64,000 nucleotides of DNA from Polaromonas sp. (GCF_012927455.1 NZ_JABBPE010000015.1:124001-188000); one strand, 5' to 3'; counted from the stretch's first letter, positions 42,201 to 51,761 are shown. Notes: generated by a model from the sequence alone, not told the origin. Numbers and translations are program-made.

Positions 42201-42343
42201 TAATTGGGTGGAAATTCGGGGAATTCCTGTTGTAATGGTGTTCAGACGTGCTGCATCATGCTGGCGTGCCGAGCACTTCTCTGTGCTGCTCAAGGTGGTA
42301 GCTGCTCCTGTCGCAGCGATCTGAAAAATGAAATGAGACCATC

Positions 42344-43153
42344 GTGAATTTGACGACACTGCTAATGACGGGCCTGGACGTGGCCATAGGCCTGCTGCTG
42401 GGCGCTTTGATTTGCGTGTGGTGGCTGCGGCGCAAAGCCGGCGTCGAGCTGCGCTCTGTCGGCAAGTGGCCGCTGGGCCCACGCGGGCTGGTGACCACCC
42501 ATGAACACGAAGTTTGGACCTGGCTGCGCCACACCTTTCATGACCATGTCGTGCTGGTGAAGATACCGGTGCAGCGTTTCACCACGCCGCTTGACCGGGG
42601 AAATGGCAAACGCGGCGGCAGGGGCCAGGCACAAAGTAAGCAATTGCTGGAGTTACTTACTGGGATTTATACGACCTTCACCGTCTCCACGACCGACGGC
42701 AAAGTGGTGGGTTGTGTCGATGTCCCCGGCAAACGCGGGCTGAGCCAAGACGATTTCGAAGTGAAGGAAGCCTTGCTGGCAGACTGCGGCATTGCCTACA
42801 CCGTGGTTCGCGGCGTCCAGCTGCCCACCAGCATTGCCATGCGCGCTGCCTTTCTGGGCGAAAGCGCGGTCGAACAAGTGCGGGCGTTTCGCGAGACGCG
42901 CGGCGGAGACAGCAGCTTTAACGCAGAAGTAGATGCCTTTACCCGGCAGAAGATGAAAACAGCCAAACTCGTAGCGCTGAAAGAACTCAACAAAGACGAG
43001 CAGCAGCGTATACCCGCAGCACTGGACCGCAAGGCCGGCGTTGGCGCACAAGGCGCCGTCCCGAACAAGGCTGACCAGCCGGACCGGCTTGCCGTGCAAT
43101 GGGAAGACTCTTTCATTCATCCGGCTGACACGCGGCCAGCGCGGCTTGAATAA
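42344..43153 (+). CDS. DUF2726 protein with N-terminal membrane anchor
   Basis: A 269-residue protein with one N-terminal membrane helix (LDVAIGLLLGALICVWWL) and a DUF2726 domain: HEHEVWTWLRHTFHDHVVLV, LLELLTGIYTTFTVSTTDGK, VVGCVDVPGKRG, then KEALLADCGIAYTVVRGVQL. This domain is restriction-endonuclease-like in many proteins, where a D...xE/Q-x-K pattern is found; here VGCVDV may carry the Asp. The C-terminal ~70 residues are charged and low in conservation. Function is unestablished; nucleic-acid-related activity is the usual guess. Confidence 0.75.
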   Translation: MNLTTLLMTGLDVAIGLLLGALICVWWLRRKAGVELRSVGKWPLGPRGLVTTHEHEVWTWLRHTFHDHVVLVKIPVQRFTTPLDRGNGKRGGRGQAQSKQLLELLTGIYTTFTVSTTDGKVVGCVDVPGKRGLSQDDFEVKEALLADCGIAYTVVRGVQLPTSIAMRAAFLGESAVEQVRAFRETRGGDSSFNAEVDAFTRQKMKTAKLVALKELNKDEQQRIPAALDRKAGVGAQGAVPNKADQPDRLAVQWEDSFIHPADTRPARLE

Positions 43154-43225
43154 AAACGCTGTGGCGCGCCCTGGCCGGCAAGTTCACCCGGGCGCCTGCG
43201 TTCCTTCTTTTTCAGGCGCGCCGCG

Positions 43226-43507
43226 ATGAGTCGTCTCGGTCATACCCGCGACAAGATGTACAAGACGCTGGCGCGCCAGCTGCACGGTATGGTGCCCTGC
43301 TGGGTCTGCGGCCAGCACGTCACACCCGAGGCCGCCACGCTGGAGCACATTCAGCCGCTGAGCGAGGGCGGCAATAGCCACGCCGAGAATCTGGCCATCA
43401 GCCACGAGCTCTGCAATGGGCAGAGACATGCGACCGGTCTGGTTCCAGCATCAGCGTCTCCCGGCCAGGTCAGGCGCAAGGAAGCAGATCCGGCGCCAAT
43501 TGCCTGA
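43226..43507 (+). CDS. HNH endonuclease-like protein
   Basis: A 93-residue protein with a compact HNH motif: CWVCGQHVTPEAATLEHIQP (zinc-like CxxC and the first His), then SEGGNSHAENLAISHELCNG (Asn and second Cys) and QRHATG. Such proteins are often small nicking or restriction-like nucleases or structural domains. It follows the DUF2726 gene by 72 bp on the same strand, which suggests a joint role in nucleic-acid processing (inference). The basic start MSRLGHTRDKMYKTLARQLH may help bind DNA. Confidence 0.75.
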   Translation: MSRLGHTRDKMYKTLARQLHGMVPCWVCGQHVTPEAATLEHIQPLSEGGNSHAENLAISHELCNGQRHATGLVPASASPGQVRRKEADPAPIA

Positions 43508-43583
43508 TTCCATTTCTACTTCAATCCGATAAGCGGCTGTGGCCTTGGCGTTCAGACCCGCGCACGCGTCATGCGCGTGAAGG

Positions 43584-44294
43584 CTATTTCAGCACTTCAA
43601 GCAGCCGGTCCAGCCCGCCTTCGTCGATAGCGACCATCGCCTGGGCGCGCACCGTGGGCTTGGCGTGGTAGGCGACTGACAGCCCGGCCACGCCCATCAT
43701 CGGCAGATCGTTGGCGCCGTCGCCTATGGCAATGGCTTGCTGCGAGGTAATGCCAAGTGCTGCGCAGGTTTGCAGCAGCATCGTGCGTTTTTCTTCGCCA
43801 TCGCAAATGTCGCCCCAGGGCTGGTCCACCATGCGCCCAGTCAGCAGGCCGTCCCGCGTTTCCAGCACGTTAGAACGGGTGTAGTCAATGCCCAGCTCGT
43901 CGCGAATGCGGTCGGTGAAAAAGGTGAAGCCGCCGCTCACCAGCAGCGTCTTCAGGCCGGCGGACTTGCAGGCATGCACCAGTTCAGCTGCACCGGGGTT
44001 CAGCCTGAGGCGCCGCTGGTAGACCTCTTCCAAGCGCGCCACGCTGACGCCTTTGAGCAGCGTAACGCGCTGGCGCAGGCTGTCCTTGTAGTCGGCAATC
44101 TCGCCGCGCATGGCGGCTTCGGTGATGGCGGCTACCTCTGCCTTGCGGCCTGCGGCATCGGCAATTTCGTCCACGCACTCGATGTTGATGAGCGTGGAGT
44201 CCATGTCAAAGGCGATCAGCTTGAAGTCGCTGAGTTTGAGGTCTGGCGTGGCGATGTTGATGACCAGGCCGGAGGCGGTTTCGATAGGAGTCAT
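43584..44294 (-). CDS. serB: Phosphoserine phosphatase
   Basis: A 236-residue HAD-family phosphatase: FDMDSTLINIECVDEIADAA (nucleophile Asp in DMDST), LLVSGGFTFFTDRIRDELGI (motif II Ser), and AIGDGANDLPMMGVAGLSVA (motif IV). It hydrolyses O-phosphoserine to serine, the last step of serine synthesis. ATG 44294 fits the family; the open frame extends upstream through dispersed repeat copy 13, so those residues are not real. It neighbours vapBC and mfd. Confidence 0.95.
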   Translation of the reverse strand: MTPIETASGLVINIATPDLKLSDFKLIAFDMDSTLINIECVDEIADAAGRKAEVAAITEAAMRGEIADYKDSLRQRVTLLKGVSVARLEEVYQRRLRLNPGAAELVHACKSAGLKTLLVSGGFTFFTDRIRDELGIDYTRSNVLETRDGLLTGRMVDQPWGDICDGEEKRTMLLQTCAALGITSQQAIAIGDGANDLPMMGVAGLSVAYHAKPTVRAQAMVAIDEGGLDRLLEVLK

Positions 44295-44303
44295 AGGTAG
44301 TTC

Positions 44304-44358
44304 ACTATTATTTTGATAGCTGCTTGCGCCCGTATTTATTGGGCTAGAGGCTGTTTTC
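44304..44358 (+). repeat. Dispersed ~55-bp repeat, copy 13
   Basis: ACTATTATTTTGATAGCTGC, TTGCGCCCGTATTT, ATTGGGCTAGAGGCTGTTTT. Its CTAG supplies the TAG stop codon and last codons of vapC on the minus strand, so the copy overlaps the toxin gene's 3' end. Confidence 0.9.
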
Positions 44359-44805
44359 AGCATCTTTTTCAGTAGAAAGCCAGTTTGCGACCCGCAAACC
44401 CGGTACCCGGAGAAATTTGGCATCGGCGCTCACCAGAATGGCATTTATGGCCAGTGCGTGCGCGGCAATCAGGGCGTCGTTGGGGCCTATGGGCTGGCCG
44501 ATCGCTTCAAGGTGGGCGCGCAGACGGGCGTAGTGCAGCGGTACGCTGTCGGTGAGCGGAAGTATCTGCAACCTGGCCATTTCAAGATCGTAAGCGGCTT
44601 GCAGTTGGGCTGAAGGCCGCTTTGTCAGGCCAAGCACCAATTCGCGTTGCACGACTACGCTGGTACACACACAAATTACTTTGCCACTTTGCATTGCCAG
44701 GCGGCCGCGCTGTGCTGCCAGGCTGCCTGCGCCCTTCATGAGATCGCTGATGATGTTGGTGTCAAGCAAAAAAGGGCCTGATGCCATGTCTGCAGCCCCG
44801 CTCAC
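44344..44805 (-). CDS. vapC: PIN-domain ribonuclease toxin (VapC family)
   Basis: A 153-residue PIN-domain protein. Acidic catalytic residues are visible in FLLDTNIISDLM (first Asp), the Glu in VVVQRELVLGLT, and PIGPNDALIAAHALAINAIL followed by VSADAKFLRV (third and fourth Asp). VapC toxins cleave RNA such as initiator tRNA. ATG 44805 overlaps the vapB stop by four bases. The last few residues (AENSL and stop) come from the dispersed repeat at 44304. Confidence 0.92.
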   Translation of the reverse strand: MSGAADMASGPFLLDTNIISDLMKGAGSLAAQRGRLAMQSGKVICVCTSVVVQRELVLGLTKRPSAQLQAAYDLEMARLQILPLTDSVPLHYARLRAHLEAIGQPIGPNDALIAAHALAINAILVSADAKFLRVPGLRVANWLSTEKDAENSL

Positions 44806-45122
44806 AGCACGATGTCGTCAAGCGAAAGCAGGCCAGTGTCTACGTCGGGAAACTCCTCGTCGCAGGGCCCTAGTTTGGCGATTTCGTCAAGGGCCTGCAA
44901 GAAAGCCTGCGGTGACCCCCGGGGGTACTCCACGGCGACGGGCTCTATGACCAGCGTATTGCCTACCTTTCGCATCACCGTTTCGGTTCCGGCCAACTCA
45001 AACTCGCGGGGAATGCGCACGGCCTGATTTGCGCCATTGCGAAACAGGCGCGCATGGCGCTCTTTTGCGTCGTTGGGTGTTTCAGCAGTGTGTGGTGGTA
45101 GTTTTTCAGAGGCGTGAGGCAT
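44802..45122 (-). CDS. vapB: VapB-family antitoxin (AbrB/SpoVT fold)
   Basis: A 106-residue antitoxin: a polar N-terminal extension followed by the SpoVT-AbrB DNA-binding swapped hairpin ARLFRNGANQAVRIPREFEL, then TVMRKVGNTLVIEPV, and a C-terminal toxin-binding tail (QALDEIAKLGPCDEEFPDVD). It should bind VapC and repress the operon. ATG 45122 is preferred to 45161; it lies 48 bp downstream of the mfd stop on the same strand. The pair interrupts the usual serB/mfd neighbourhood, suggesting insertion. Confidence 0.9.
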   Translation of the reverse strand: MPHASEKLPPHTAETPNDAKERHARLFRNGANQAVRIPREFELAGTETVMRKVGNTLVIEPVAVEYPRGSPQAFLQALDEIAKLGPCDEEFPDVDTGLLSLDDIVL

Positions 45123-45157
45123 GGTGCTTCTCCTGAAATATGGCTGCCTGCGGCCTA

Positions 45158-45177
45158 GCATAGGCTAAAGCCTATGC
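45158..45177. terminator. Perfect hairpin at the mfd 3' end
   Basis: GCATAGGCT and AGCCTATGC form a perfect nine-base stem with a two-base loop, spanning the mfd stop codon. There is no T-run on either side, so it may be a weak terminator or an RNA-stabilising hairpin between mfd and vapB. Confidence 0.4.
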
Positions 45178-48100
45178 CGTCACTTCCACAGCTTTGGGTT
45201 GCCCCAGACTACGCAACACATCCCGCACCATTTGCGCACGGTCCTTGGGGTTTTCCAGCGCGCGCTCAATGCGCAGCTTGTCGTTGCCGGCCAGTTTGAT
45301 GTGCCGGTTTTTCTGGATCAGCTGCATGATGGCCAGCGAATCGATGGGCGGGTCTTTCTTGAAGGTGATCGTGATCGCCCCGGGCGCCGCATCGACCTTG
45401 ACCACGCCATACGGCCGGGCAATGACACGCAGGCGGTGCACGTCAATCAGCGTTTGCGCCTGCGGCGGCAGCTTGCCGAAGCGGTCGACGATTTCCTCCA
45501 GCAGCGCATCGATCTGGTCGGTGTTTTTGGCGGTGGCCAGCTTTTTGTAGAAGGACAGGCGCAAATGCACGTCGCCGCAAAAGTCGCTAGGCAGCAGCGC
45601 CGGTGCGTGCAGATTGATCTCGGTGGTAGCGCTCAGCGGCGACAGCAGATCGGGCTCGCGGCCGGCCTTGAGCGAGGCCACCGCTTCGTTGAGCATCTCG
45701 TTGTACAGCTGAAAGCCTATTTCCATCATGTTGCCGCTCTGGCTTTCGCCCAGCACTTCGCCGGTGCCGCGAATTTCCAGGTCGTGCATGGCCAGGTAAA
45801 AACCCGAGCCGAGTTCTTCCATTTGCTGGATGGCGTCAAGTCGCTGGCTGGCCTGTTTGGTCAGGCCTTCAAGGTCGGGCACCATCAGGTAGGCATAGGC
45901 CTGATGGTGGCTGCGGCCGACGCGGCCGCGCAGCTGGTGCAGTTGCGCCAGGCCGAACTTGTCGGCGCGGCTCATCACGATGGTGTTGGCGGTCGGCACG
46001 TCAATGCCGGTTTCAATGATGGTCGAGCACAGCAAGAGGTTGTAACGCTGGGCGATAAAGTCTTTCATCACGCGCTCCAATTCGCGCTCGGGCATCTGGC
46101 CGTGTGCCACGGCAATGCGCGCCTCGGGCAGCAGCTCTTCAAGCTTCTGGCGTCGGTTCTGGATGGTTTCGACTTCGTTGTGCAGAAAATAGACCTGCCC
46201 ACCGCGCTTCAATTCGCGCAGCACGGCTTCGCGGATCACGCCGTTGCCTTCCGTGCGGACAAAGGTCTTGATGGCCAGGCGGCGTTGCGGCGCGGTGGCA
46301 ATCACGCTCAAGTCGCGCAGGCCTTCGAGCGCCATGCCCAGCGTGCGTGGGATCGGCGTGGCCGTCAGCGTCAGCACATCAACCTCGGCGCGCATGGCTT
46401 TCATGGCCTCTTTGTGGCGCACGCCAAAGCGGTGCTCTTCGTCAATGATGAGCAGGCCCAGCTGCTTGAACTTCACGTCCTGGCTTAACAGCTTGTGCGT
46501 GCCCACCACAATGTCGACGCTGCCGTCGGCCAGGCCCTTGATGGCGGTGCTGATTTCCTTGGCCGAGCGAAAGCGGCTCATTTCGGCAACCTTGACCGGC
46601 CACTTGGAGAAGCGGTCCACCAGCGTCTGGTAATGCTGCTCGGCCAGCAGCGTGGTGGGCGCCAGCAAGGCCACCTGCTTGCCGCCAATGATGGCGATGA
46701 AGGCGGCGCGCAGGGCCACTTCGGTTTTGCCAAAGCCCACATCGCCGCAGACCAGCCGGTCCATCGGGCGCGGGCTGATCATGTCCTGGATCACCGCATG
46801 AATGGCGGCGCGCTGGTCCGGGGTTTCCTCAAAACCGAAATCATTGGCAAAAGCTTCATAGTCGCCCGGTGAGTAGCGAAAGGCGTGGCCTTCGCGCGCG
46901 GCGCGCCGGGCATAGATATTGAGCAGTTCGGCGGCCGAATCGCGGATCTGCTCGGCCGCCTTGCGTCTGGCTTTTTCCCACTGACCGCTACCCAGCCGGT
47001 GCAGCGGCGCTTCTTCGGCGCTGACGCCGGTGTAGCGACTGATCAGGTGCAGCTGGCTGACCGGCACATACAGCGTGGCACTGTCGGCGTATTCCAGATG
47101 CAAAAATTCCTGCAGAAGCGGCGTGCCATCGGGATTTTTCCCCTGGCCCAGGTCCATATTGATCAGCCCGCGGTAGCGGCCAATGCCATGGGCGCTGTGC
47201 ACCACCGGGTCGCCAACGTTGAGCTCTGACAGGTCCTTGATGAGCGCTTCAACGTCGCTGACCTGCTCTTGCCTTTTGTTGCGCCGGCGTATGGTGACGC
47301 CGGCGGCAAACAGCTCGGTCTCGGTGACGAAGTCAATGCCTTCTTCCAGCCAGCTGAAGCCGGTGTTCAGCGCCGCCGTGGCGATGCCGAGCATTTCGCG
47401 GCTGGTCTGGAAATCTTCCAGCGAATCAAACGCCGGCGGGCTGACATTGCTGGCGCGCAGGAAGTCGAGCAGGCTCTCGCGCCGGCCATCGCTTTCGGCC
47501 AGCAACAGCACGCGGTGCGCGGTATTGCGGGCGTGCTTTTTGAAGCCGGCCAGCGGGTCTTCGGCTCCGCGCTGCACCGCCATTTCACCGAGTTTTTGAA
47601 ACTGGGCATTGTCGGGAACATCTTCTATAGAGGCACGCAGCGCCAGCTGGGCGTAGCCGTTGGCGCGTGCGTAAAACTGCTCGGTGCTGAGGAAAAGCGA
47701 TTCGGGCGGCAAGGCCGGGCGATCAGGTGCGTCGCGTACCAGCCGGTAGCGGTCTTTGGTGTCCTGCCAGAAGCGCTGAAACGCGGGCTCCAGTTCCCCG
47801 TGCAAGACGACCGTGGCCTGGCTGCCAAAGTAGTCAAACACCGTGGCGGTTTCTTCAAAAAACAGCGGCAGGTAATACTCGATGCCCGCCGTGGCGACGC
47901 CATTGCCCATGTCTTTGTAGATGCGGCTTTTGGTCGGGTCGCCCTCAAGCAGTTCACGCCAGCGGCTGCGGAACTTGGCGCGGGCATCGTCGTCCATCGG
48001 AAACTCGCGCCCAGGCAGCAGGCGCACTTCGGGCACCGGGTATAGGCTGCGCTGGCTGTCGGGGTCAAAGGTGCGGATGGAATCGATCTCGTCGTCAAAC

Positions 48101-48660
48101 AGGTCAACCCGGTAAGGAACCTGGGAACCCATGGGGAACAGATCAATCAGGCCGCCGCGCACCGCGTACTCGCCTGGGCTGACGACCTGCGTGACGTGGC
48201 TGTAGCCGGCCAGCGTAAGCTGGGCTTTCAGCCGCGCTTCGTCGAGCTTTTGCTTGACCTTGAACTGGAAGGTGTAGCCCGCCAGAAAGCTGGGGGGCGC
48301 CAGCCGGTACAGCGCGGTGGTCGCCGGCACAATGACGACGTCAGCGCCGGTTTCCTTGTCGCGCTGCTGGATTCTCCAGAGCGTGGCCAGCCGCTCGCTA
48401 ATCAGGTCCTGGTGCGGCGAAAAGGTGTCGTAGGGCAGGGTTTCCCAGTCGGGAAACAGGGCGCAGCGCAGCTCGGGCGCAAAAAAGGCAATCTCGTCCA
48501 TCAAGCGCTGTGCGGTGCTGGCGTCAGCCGTGATGATGGCGGTGAGCTTACCGGAGGCTTTTTCGCGTTGCCCCAGGCGGGCCAGCAGCAAGGCATCGGC
48601 TGAGCCGGCCGGCTGGGGCAGGGTGTAGCGTTTGCCGGATACGAGTGAAGGTAATTGCAT
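45172..48660 (-). CDS. mfd: Transcription-repair coupling factor
   Basis: A 1,162-residue Mfd with the expected order: UvrB-homology N-terminal module, the RNA-polymerase-interacting domain (VVHSAHGIGRYRGLINMDLG), then a RecG-like translocase with Walker A VCGDVGFGKTEVALRAAFIA, motif II LGLLIIDEEHRFGVRHKE, VDVLTLTATPIPRTLGMALE, and QLHQLRGRVGRSHHQAYAYL, and a C-terminal TRCF domain. It removes RNA polymerase stalled at DNA lesions and recruits UvrA. Full length. Divergent from ispD. Confidence 0.97.
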   Translation of the reverse strand: MQLPSLVSGKRYTLPQPAGSADALLLARLGQREKASGKLTAIITADASTAQRLMDEIAFFAPELRCALFPDWETLPYDTFSPHQDLISERLATLWRIQQRDKETGADVVIVPATTALYRLAPPSFLAGYTFQFKVKQKLDEARLKAQLTLAGYSHVTQVVSPGEYAVRGGLIDLFPMGSQVPYRVDLFDDEIDSIRTFDPDSQRSLYPVPEVRLLPGREFPMDDDARAKFRSRWRELLEGDPTKSRIYKDMGNGVATAGIEYYLPLFFEETATVFDYFGSQATVVLHGELEPAFQRFWQDTKDRYRLVRDAPDRPALPPESLFLSTEQFYARANGYAQLALRASIEDVPDNAQFQKLGEMAVQRGAEDPLAGFKKHARNTAHRVLLLAESDGRRESLLDFLRASNVSPPAFDSLEDFQTSREMLGIATAALNTGFSWLEEGIDFVTETELFAAGVTIRRRNKRQEQVSDVEALIKDLSELNVGDPVVHSAHGIGRYRGLINMDLGQGKNPDGTPLLQEFLHLEYADSATLYVPVSQLHLISRYTGVSAEEAPLHRLGSGQWEKARRKAAEQIRDSAAELLNIYARRAAREGHAFRYSPGDYEAFANDFGFEETPDQRAAIHAVIQDMISPRPMDRLVCGDVGFGKTEVALRAAFIAIIGGKQVALLAPTTLLAEQHYQTLVDRFSKWPVKVAEMSRFRSAKEISTAIKGLADGSVDIVVGTHKLLSQDVKFKQLGLLIIDEEHRFGVRHKEAMKAMRAEVDVLTLTATPIPRTLGMALEGLRDLSVIATAPQRRLAIKTFVRTEGNGVIREAVLRELKRGGQVYFLHNEVETIQNRRQKLEELLPEARIAVAHGQMPERELERVMKDFIAQRYNLLLCSTIIETGIDVPTANTIVMSRADKFGLAQLHQLRGRVGRSHHQAYAYLMVPDLEGLTKQASQRLDAIQQMEELGSGFYLAMHDLEIRGTGEVLGESQSGNMMEIGFQLYNEMLNEAVASLKAGREPDLLSPLSATTEINLHAPALLPSDFCGDVHLRLSFYKKLATAKNTDQIDALLEEIVDRFGKLPPQAQTLIDVHRLRVIARPYGVVKVDAAPGAITITFKKDPPIDSLAIMQLIQKNRHIKLAGNDKLRIERALENPKDRAQMVRDVLRSLGQPKAVEVTA

Positions 48661-48801
48661 GGGTTAAGTGCGCCGTCAGGAAATCAGGATTTAGCCAAAG
48701 CAGGCGGAAAAAGCCAAGCACCCCAAACCATCTGGAGTGGGGTGCCGTCGGGTGCTACTTCCTTGGCTTCAAGCCCCGATTTTAGAATCTATGATGAAGC
48801 G

Positions 48802-49554
48802 ATGACGATAAACCGCGCCTATCCCCCTTTAGAGGCTCTTTTTTTTGCGCTGATTCCTTGCGCCGGGCAAGGCAGCCGTGCCGCATCACCAGGGGCCAAG
48901 CAGTACCAGGTGATTGCCGGCCAAGCCATGGTGCTGCACACGTTGGCGGCCTTTTCGGCCGTGGCCCAGTTGTCCAGAACGCTGGTGGTGGTCGCCCCCG
49001 GCGACCGGTTTTTTGAGGCGCTGCCGCACAGCTCGTTTGACGTGGCCGCGTGCGGTGGCGCCAGCCGGGCCGACAGTGTGCGCAATGGCCTGCAGACGCT
49101 GCTCGATGCCGGAGCAGGCGCCCACGACTGGGTGCTGGTGCATGATGCAGCCCGCTGCCTGGTCACCCCGGCACAAATCAGGCAGTTGATGGAGGCCTGC
49201 GCGCACGATGCGGTGGGCGGGCTGTTGGCGCACAAGCTGCCGGACACGCTGAAGAGCGAGCTCAGGCGCTCGGGCTGGCAAGCGGGGCAGCAAGTGGGCG
49301 AGTCGCGTGTGGCGGCCACGCTGGACCGCAGCGACAAATGGCTGGCGCAGACACCGCAGATGTTTCGTATCGGCATGCTGATGGAAGCGCTTGATGCTGC
49401 CGGCGGGGCTGTCACCGACGAGTCCAGCGCCATCGAAGCGCTGGGGCTGGCGCCGAAACTGGTGGCCGGCAGCGCGCAAAATTTCAAGGTCACCTACCCC
49501 GAGGATTTCGGCCTGGCCGAAGCAATTCTGACCAGCCGGCACGGTGCTGGCTGA
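48802..49554 (+). CDS. ispD: 2-C-methyl-D-erythritol 4-phosphate cytidylyltransferase
   Basis: A 250-residue Isp[21 protein letters not shown] is the nucleotide-binding loop, [13 protein letters not shown] and [20 protein letters not shown] are conserved, and [14 protein letters not shown] ends the domain. It makes CDP-methylerythritol in the MEP isoprenoid pathway. ATG 48802 is chosen over the open frame reaching 48655, which would overlap mfd's 5' end. In operon with ispF. Confidence 0.95.
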   Translation: MTINRAYPPLEALFFALIPCAGQGSRAASPGAKQYQVIAGQAMVLHTLAAFSAVAQLSRTLVVVAPGDRFFEALPHSSFDVAACGGASRADSVRNGLQTLLDAGAGAHDWVLVHDAARCLVTPAQIRQLMEACAHDAVGGLLAHKLPDTLKSELRRSGWQAGQQVGESRVAATLDRSDKWLAQTPQMFRIGMLMEALDAAGGAVTDESSAIEALGLAPKLVAGSAQNFKVTYPEDFGLAEAILTSRHGAG

Positions 49555-49618
49555 TGCCAACCCCTGCCGCGCCTGCAACGCCAAACGCGATGTTCCATTC
49601 ACTATGAAAGCCGACGCC

Positions 49619-50128
49619 ATGAATGCTGCCCCAGCGCCCCAGCCCGCCAGGTTTCCCCCGTTTCGTATTGGCGAAGGCTGGGACACGCATGCGCTGGTTC
49701 CCGGGCGCAAGCTCATCATCGGCGGCGTTGAAATTGAGCATACGCAGGGCTTGCTGGGACATTCGGATGCCGATGTGCTGCTGCATGCGATCACCGACGC
49801 CTTGCTCGGTGCCGCCGGGCTGGGCGACATTGGCAAGCATTTCCCCGATACCGATGAGCGATTCAAGGGTGCCGATTCGATGGCGCTGCTGCGCGAGGTT
49901 GGGCGCCTGCTGGCCGATGCAGGTCACCAGATTGGCAACATCGACAGCACAGTAGTAGCGCAGGCGCCAAAACTCGCCCCCCATATTGCAGCGATGCGCG
50001 CGCGCATCGCCGAGGCGCTGGGTTTGCAAGCCGGCCAGGTCAACGTTAAAGCCAAGACCGCCGAAAAGCTGGGGCCGGTCGGGCAGGGCTTGAGCATGGA
50101 AGCCCGGGCCGTCGTGCTGCTTTTCTGA
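49619..50128 (+). CDS. ispF: 2-C-methyl-D-erythritol 2,4-cyclodiphosphate synthase
   Basis: A ~169-residue Isp[21 protein letters not shown] (metal-binding Asp-x-His), [20 protein letters not shown] (further ligands), [20 protein letters not shown], and [20 protein letters not shown]. It cyclises CDP-methylerythritol phosphate and releases CMP. Trimeric enzyme of the MEP pathway. Start uncertain between ATG 49604 and 49619; 49619 has GAAAG at a suitable distance. Follows ispD. Confidence 0.95.
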   Translation: MNAAPAPQPARFPPFRIGEGWDTHALVPGRKLIIGGVEIEHTQGLLGHSDADVLLHAITDALLGAAGLGDIGKHFPDTDERFKGADSMALLREVGRLLADAGHQIGNIDSTVVAQAPKLAPHIAAMRARIAEALGLQAGQVNVKAKTAEKLGPVGQGLSMEARAVVLLF

Positions 50129-50129
50129 T

Positions 50130-50188
50130 GCTACGTTTTTAATAGCTGTTAACGCCCGTGTTGATTGGGCTATAGGCTTAAATGACTG
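50130..50188 (+). repeat. Dispersed ~55-bp repeat, copy 14
   Basis: GCTACGTTTTTAATAGCTGT, TAACGCCCGTGTTG, ATTGGGCTATAGGCTTAAAT. Lies directly after the ispF stop. Confidence 0.9.
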
Positions 50189-50229
50189 TTTTTTGTAAGC
50201 CAGACAGGGCCAGGGCGGAAGCCAGCGGC

Positions 50230-51606
50230 TTAGCTCCGGCGCAGCTTGATATGCGCCGCCAGCCCGCCCGAGTTGGTGTTGGCCAGAGTAAACATGCCGC
50301 CCATGCGGTGAATGGTTTTTTCGACAATCGCCAGGCCCAGTCCGGCGCCGGTAGCGGCCGTACGCGCCGCGTCACCGCGGAAAAACGGGCGTGTCAGCTT
50401 GGACAGGGTTTCCGGCGCAACGCCGGTGCCGTGGTCGCGTATTTTGATCAACACCCACTGGTCCCGGGTTTTGGCGGCGATGTCGACCAGGGCCACGCCG
50501 GTATCCGGCGTTTTGCCATAACGCCGGGCATTTTCCAGCAGGTTGGAGATGACCCGGGACAACTCGACTTCATCGGCCAGAACGGCCAGGTTTTCAGGGA
50601 TGCTCACAGTGACGCGCATGTCGTCATAGTCGGCCACGGCGTACGTTGCAGCGTCCACCACGGCATTGAGTGACACCCGCTCCAGGCGCGGCGGCTCGGG
50701 CCGGGCGTAATCGAGAAACTTGTCGATGATGCGGTCAAGCTGGGCGATGTCGGCGGCCATGTGCTCGCGCGCATCGGGATCGGCCACGCTCATCTCGGTT
50801 TCCAGGCGCAGCCGGGCCAGCGGCGTGCGCAAATCGTGAGAAATGCCGGCCAGCATGATGACGCGGTCCTGCTCAATTTTGAACAGTTGCTCGGCCATGC
50901 GGTTGAAACCGATATTGACCTCGCGGATCTCGCTGGTGGCGACTTTTTCGTCAAGCAGGCTGGCATCGAAATCACCGTCGCGCATGCGGCTGGCCGCAAA
51001 CGAAAGCTGTTTGAGCGGACGGTTGATCAGGCGTGCGATGAAGGCCGAGCCGGTGAGCGACAAGGCGGCGGCGATAACGAGCCAGATCACCCAGGTGGTG
51101 TTGCGCGACGGGCCTACCCGGGACGGGTCGGTGAGCAGCCAGTAGGAGTCGCCGTCGATGGCAAAGCCTACCCACAGGCCCTTTTGGCCATTCACCATGC
51201 TGGCTACCACGGTGCCGCTGCCCAGCCGGGTTTTCAGTTCGCCGGCGATGCGCTCGACAAACTCGTCGTCGCCAAACAGCTCGAATTTGTCCTTGGGCTC
51301 ACGTGGCGTGATGCGCACTTGTTCTTCATCGGCCAGGGTCTTGATCAGCGAGACGCGGGCGATGGAGTCGGAGTAGCGCAGCGCGGCGCGGCTGAGGTTG
51401 ACCATTGAGGCCAGTTGTTGCGCGCTCTGGATCGCACGCGGTTCGGACTCCAGTGCGCGGAACGTCTGAAGCCACGCCACGATAGAGCCAAACAGCAGCA
51501 GCGCCAGAAAGAAAAAGGTCCGCCAGAACAGGTTGAAACCCCGGCGTGCGCGCATCTCCAGCGGCGCTGGGGCAGTTTCAAGCGGAATCGGATTGGTATC
51601 TTCCAT
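50230..51606 (-). CDS. envZ: EnvZ-type sensor histidine kinase
   Basis: A 458-residue kinase with two membrane helices (NLFWRTFFFLALLLFGSIVA near residues 25-45; TWVIWLVIAAALSLTGSAFI near 168-188) flanking a periplasmic sensor, then HAMP, a phosphoacceptor H-box (MLAGISHDLRTPLARLRLET), N-box VISNLLENARRYG, and G-boxes (IKIRDHGTGV, GAGLGLAIVEKTIHRMGG). It pairs with the OmpR-type regulator downstream (155 bp). This neighbourhood is the EnvZ/OmpR (RisSA-like) type in beta-proteobacteria; the signal is unknown, osmotic or envelope stress being usual. Confidence 0.9.
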   Translation of the reverse strand: MEDTNPIPLETAPAPLEMRARRGFNLFWRTFFFLALLLFGSIVAWLQTFRALESEPRAIQSAQQLASMVNLSRAALRYSDSIARVSLIKTLADEEQVRITPREPKDKFELFGDDEFVERIAGELKTRLGSGTVVASMVNGQKGLWVGFAIDGDSYWLLTDPSRVGPSRNTTWVIWLVIAAALSLTGSAFIARLINRPLKQLSFAASRMRDGDFDASLLDEKVATSEIREVNIGFNRMAEQLFKIEQDRVIMLAGISHDLRTPLARLRLETEMSVADPDAREHMAADIAQLDRIIDKFLDYARPEPPRLERVSLNAVVDAATYAVADYDDMRVTVSIPENLAVLADEVELSRVISNLLENARRYGKTPDTGVALVDIAAKTRDQWVLIKIRDHGTGVAPETLSKLTRPFFRGDAARTAATGAGLGLAIVEKTIHRMGGMFTLANTNSGGLAAHIKLRRS

Positions 51607-51761
51607 TGGAGAGCCTTGGCAGGCCTAGAAAAAAAGAAATGGAAGAGAAGAGACAGCCAGAGGAAGCATGCCTAGCGCCGTCATGCGCGCTAAGCCAGGC
51701 GGCGGGGCTATCGGGCTTGCCTTGGCCAATCCCGATTGCGGGGTAATTCTTGGACTAAAGT

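Noticed and set aside
45199-46488. 429-codon + strand frame
   Set aside because: Antisense shadow of mfd.
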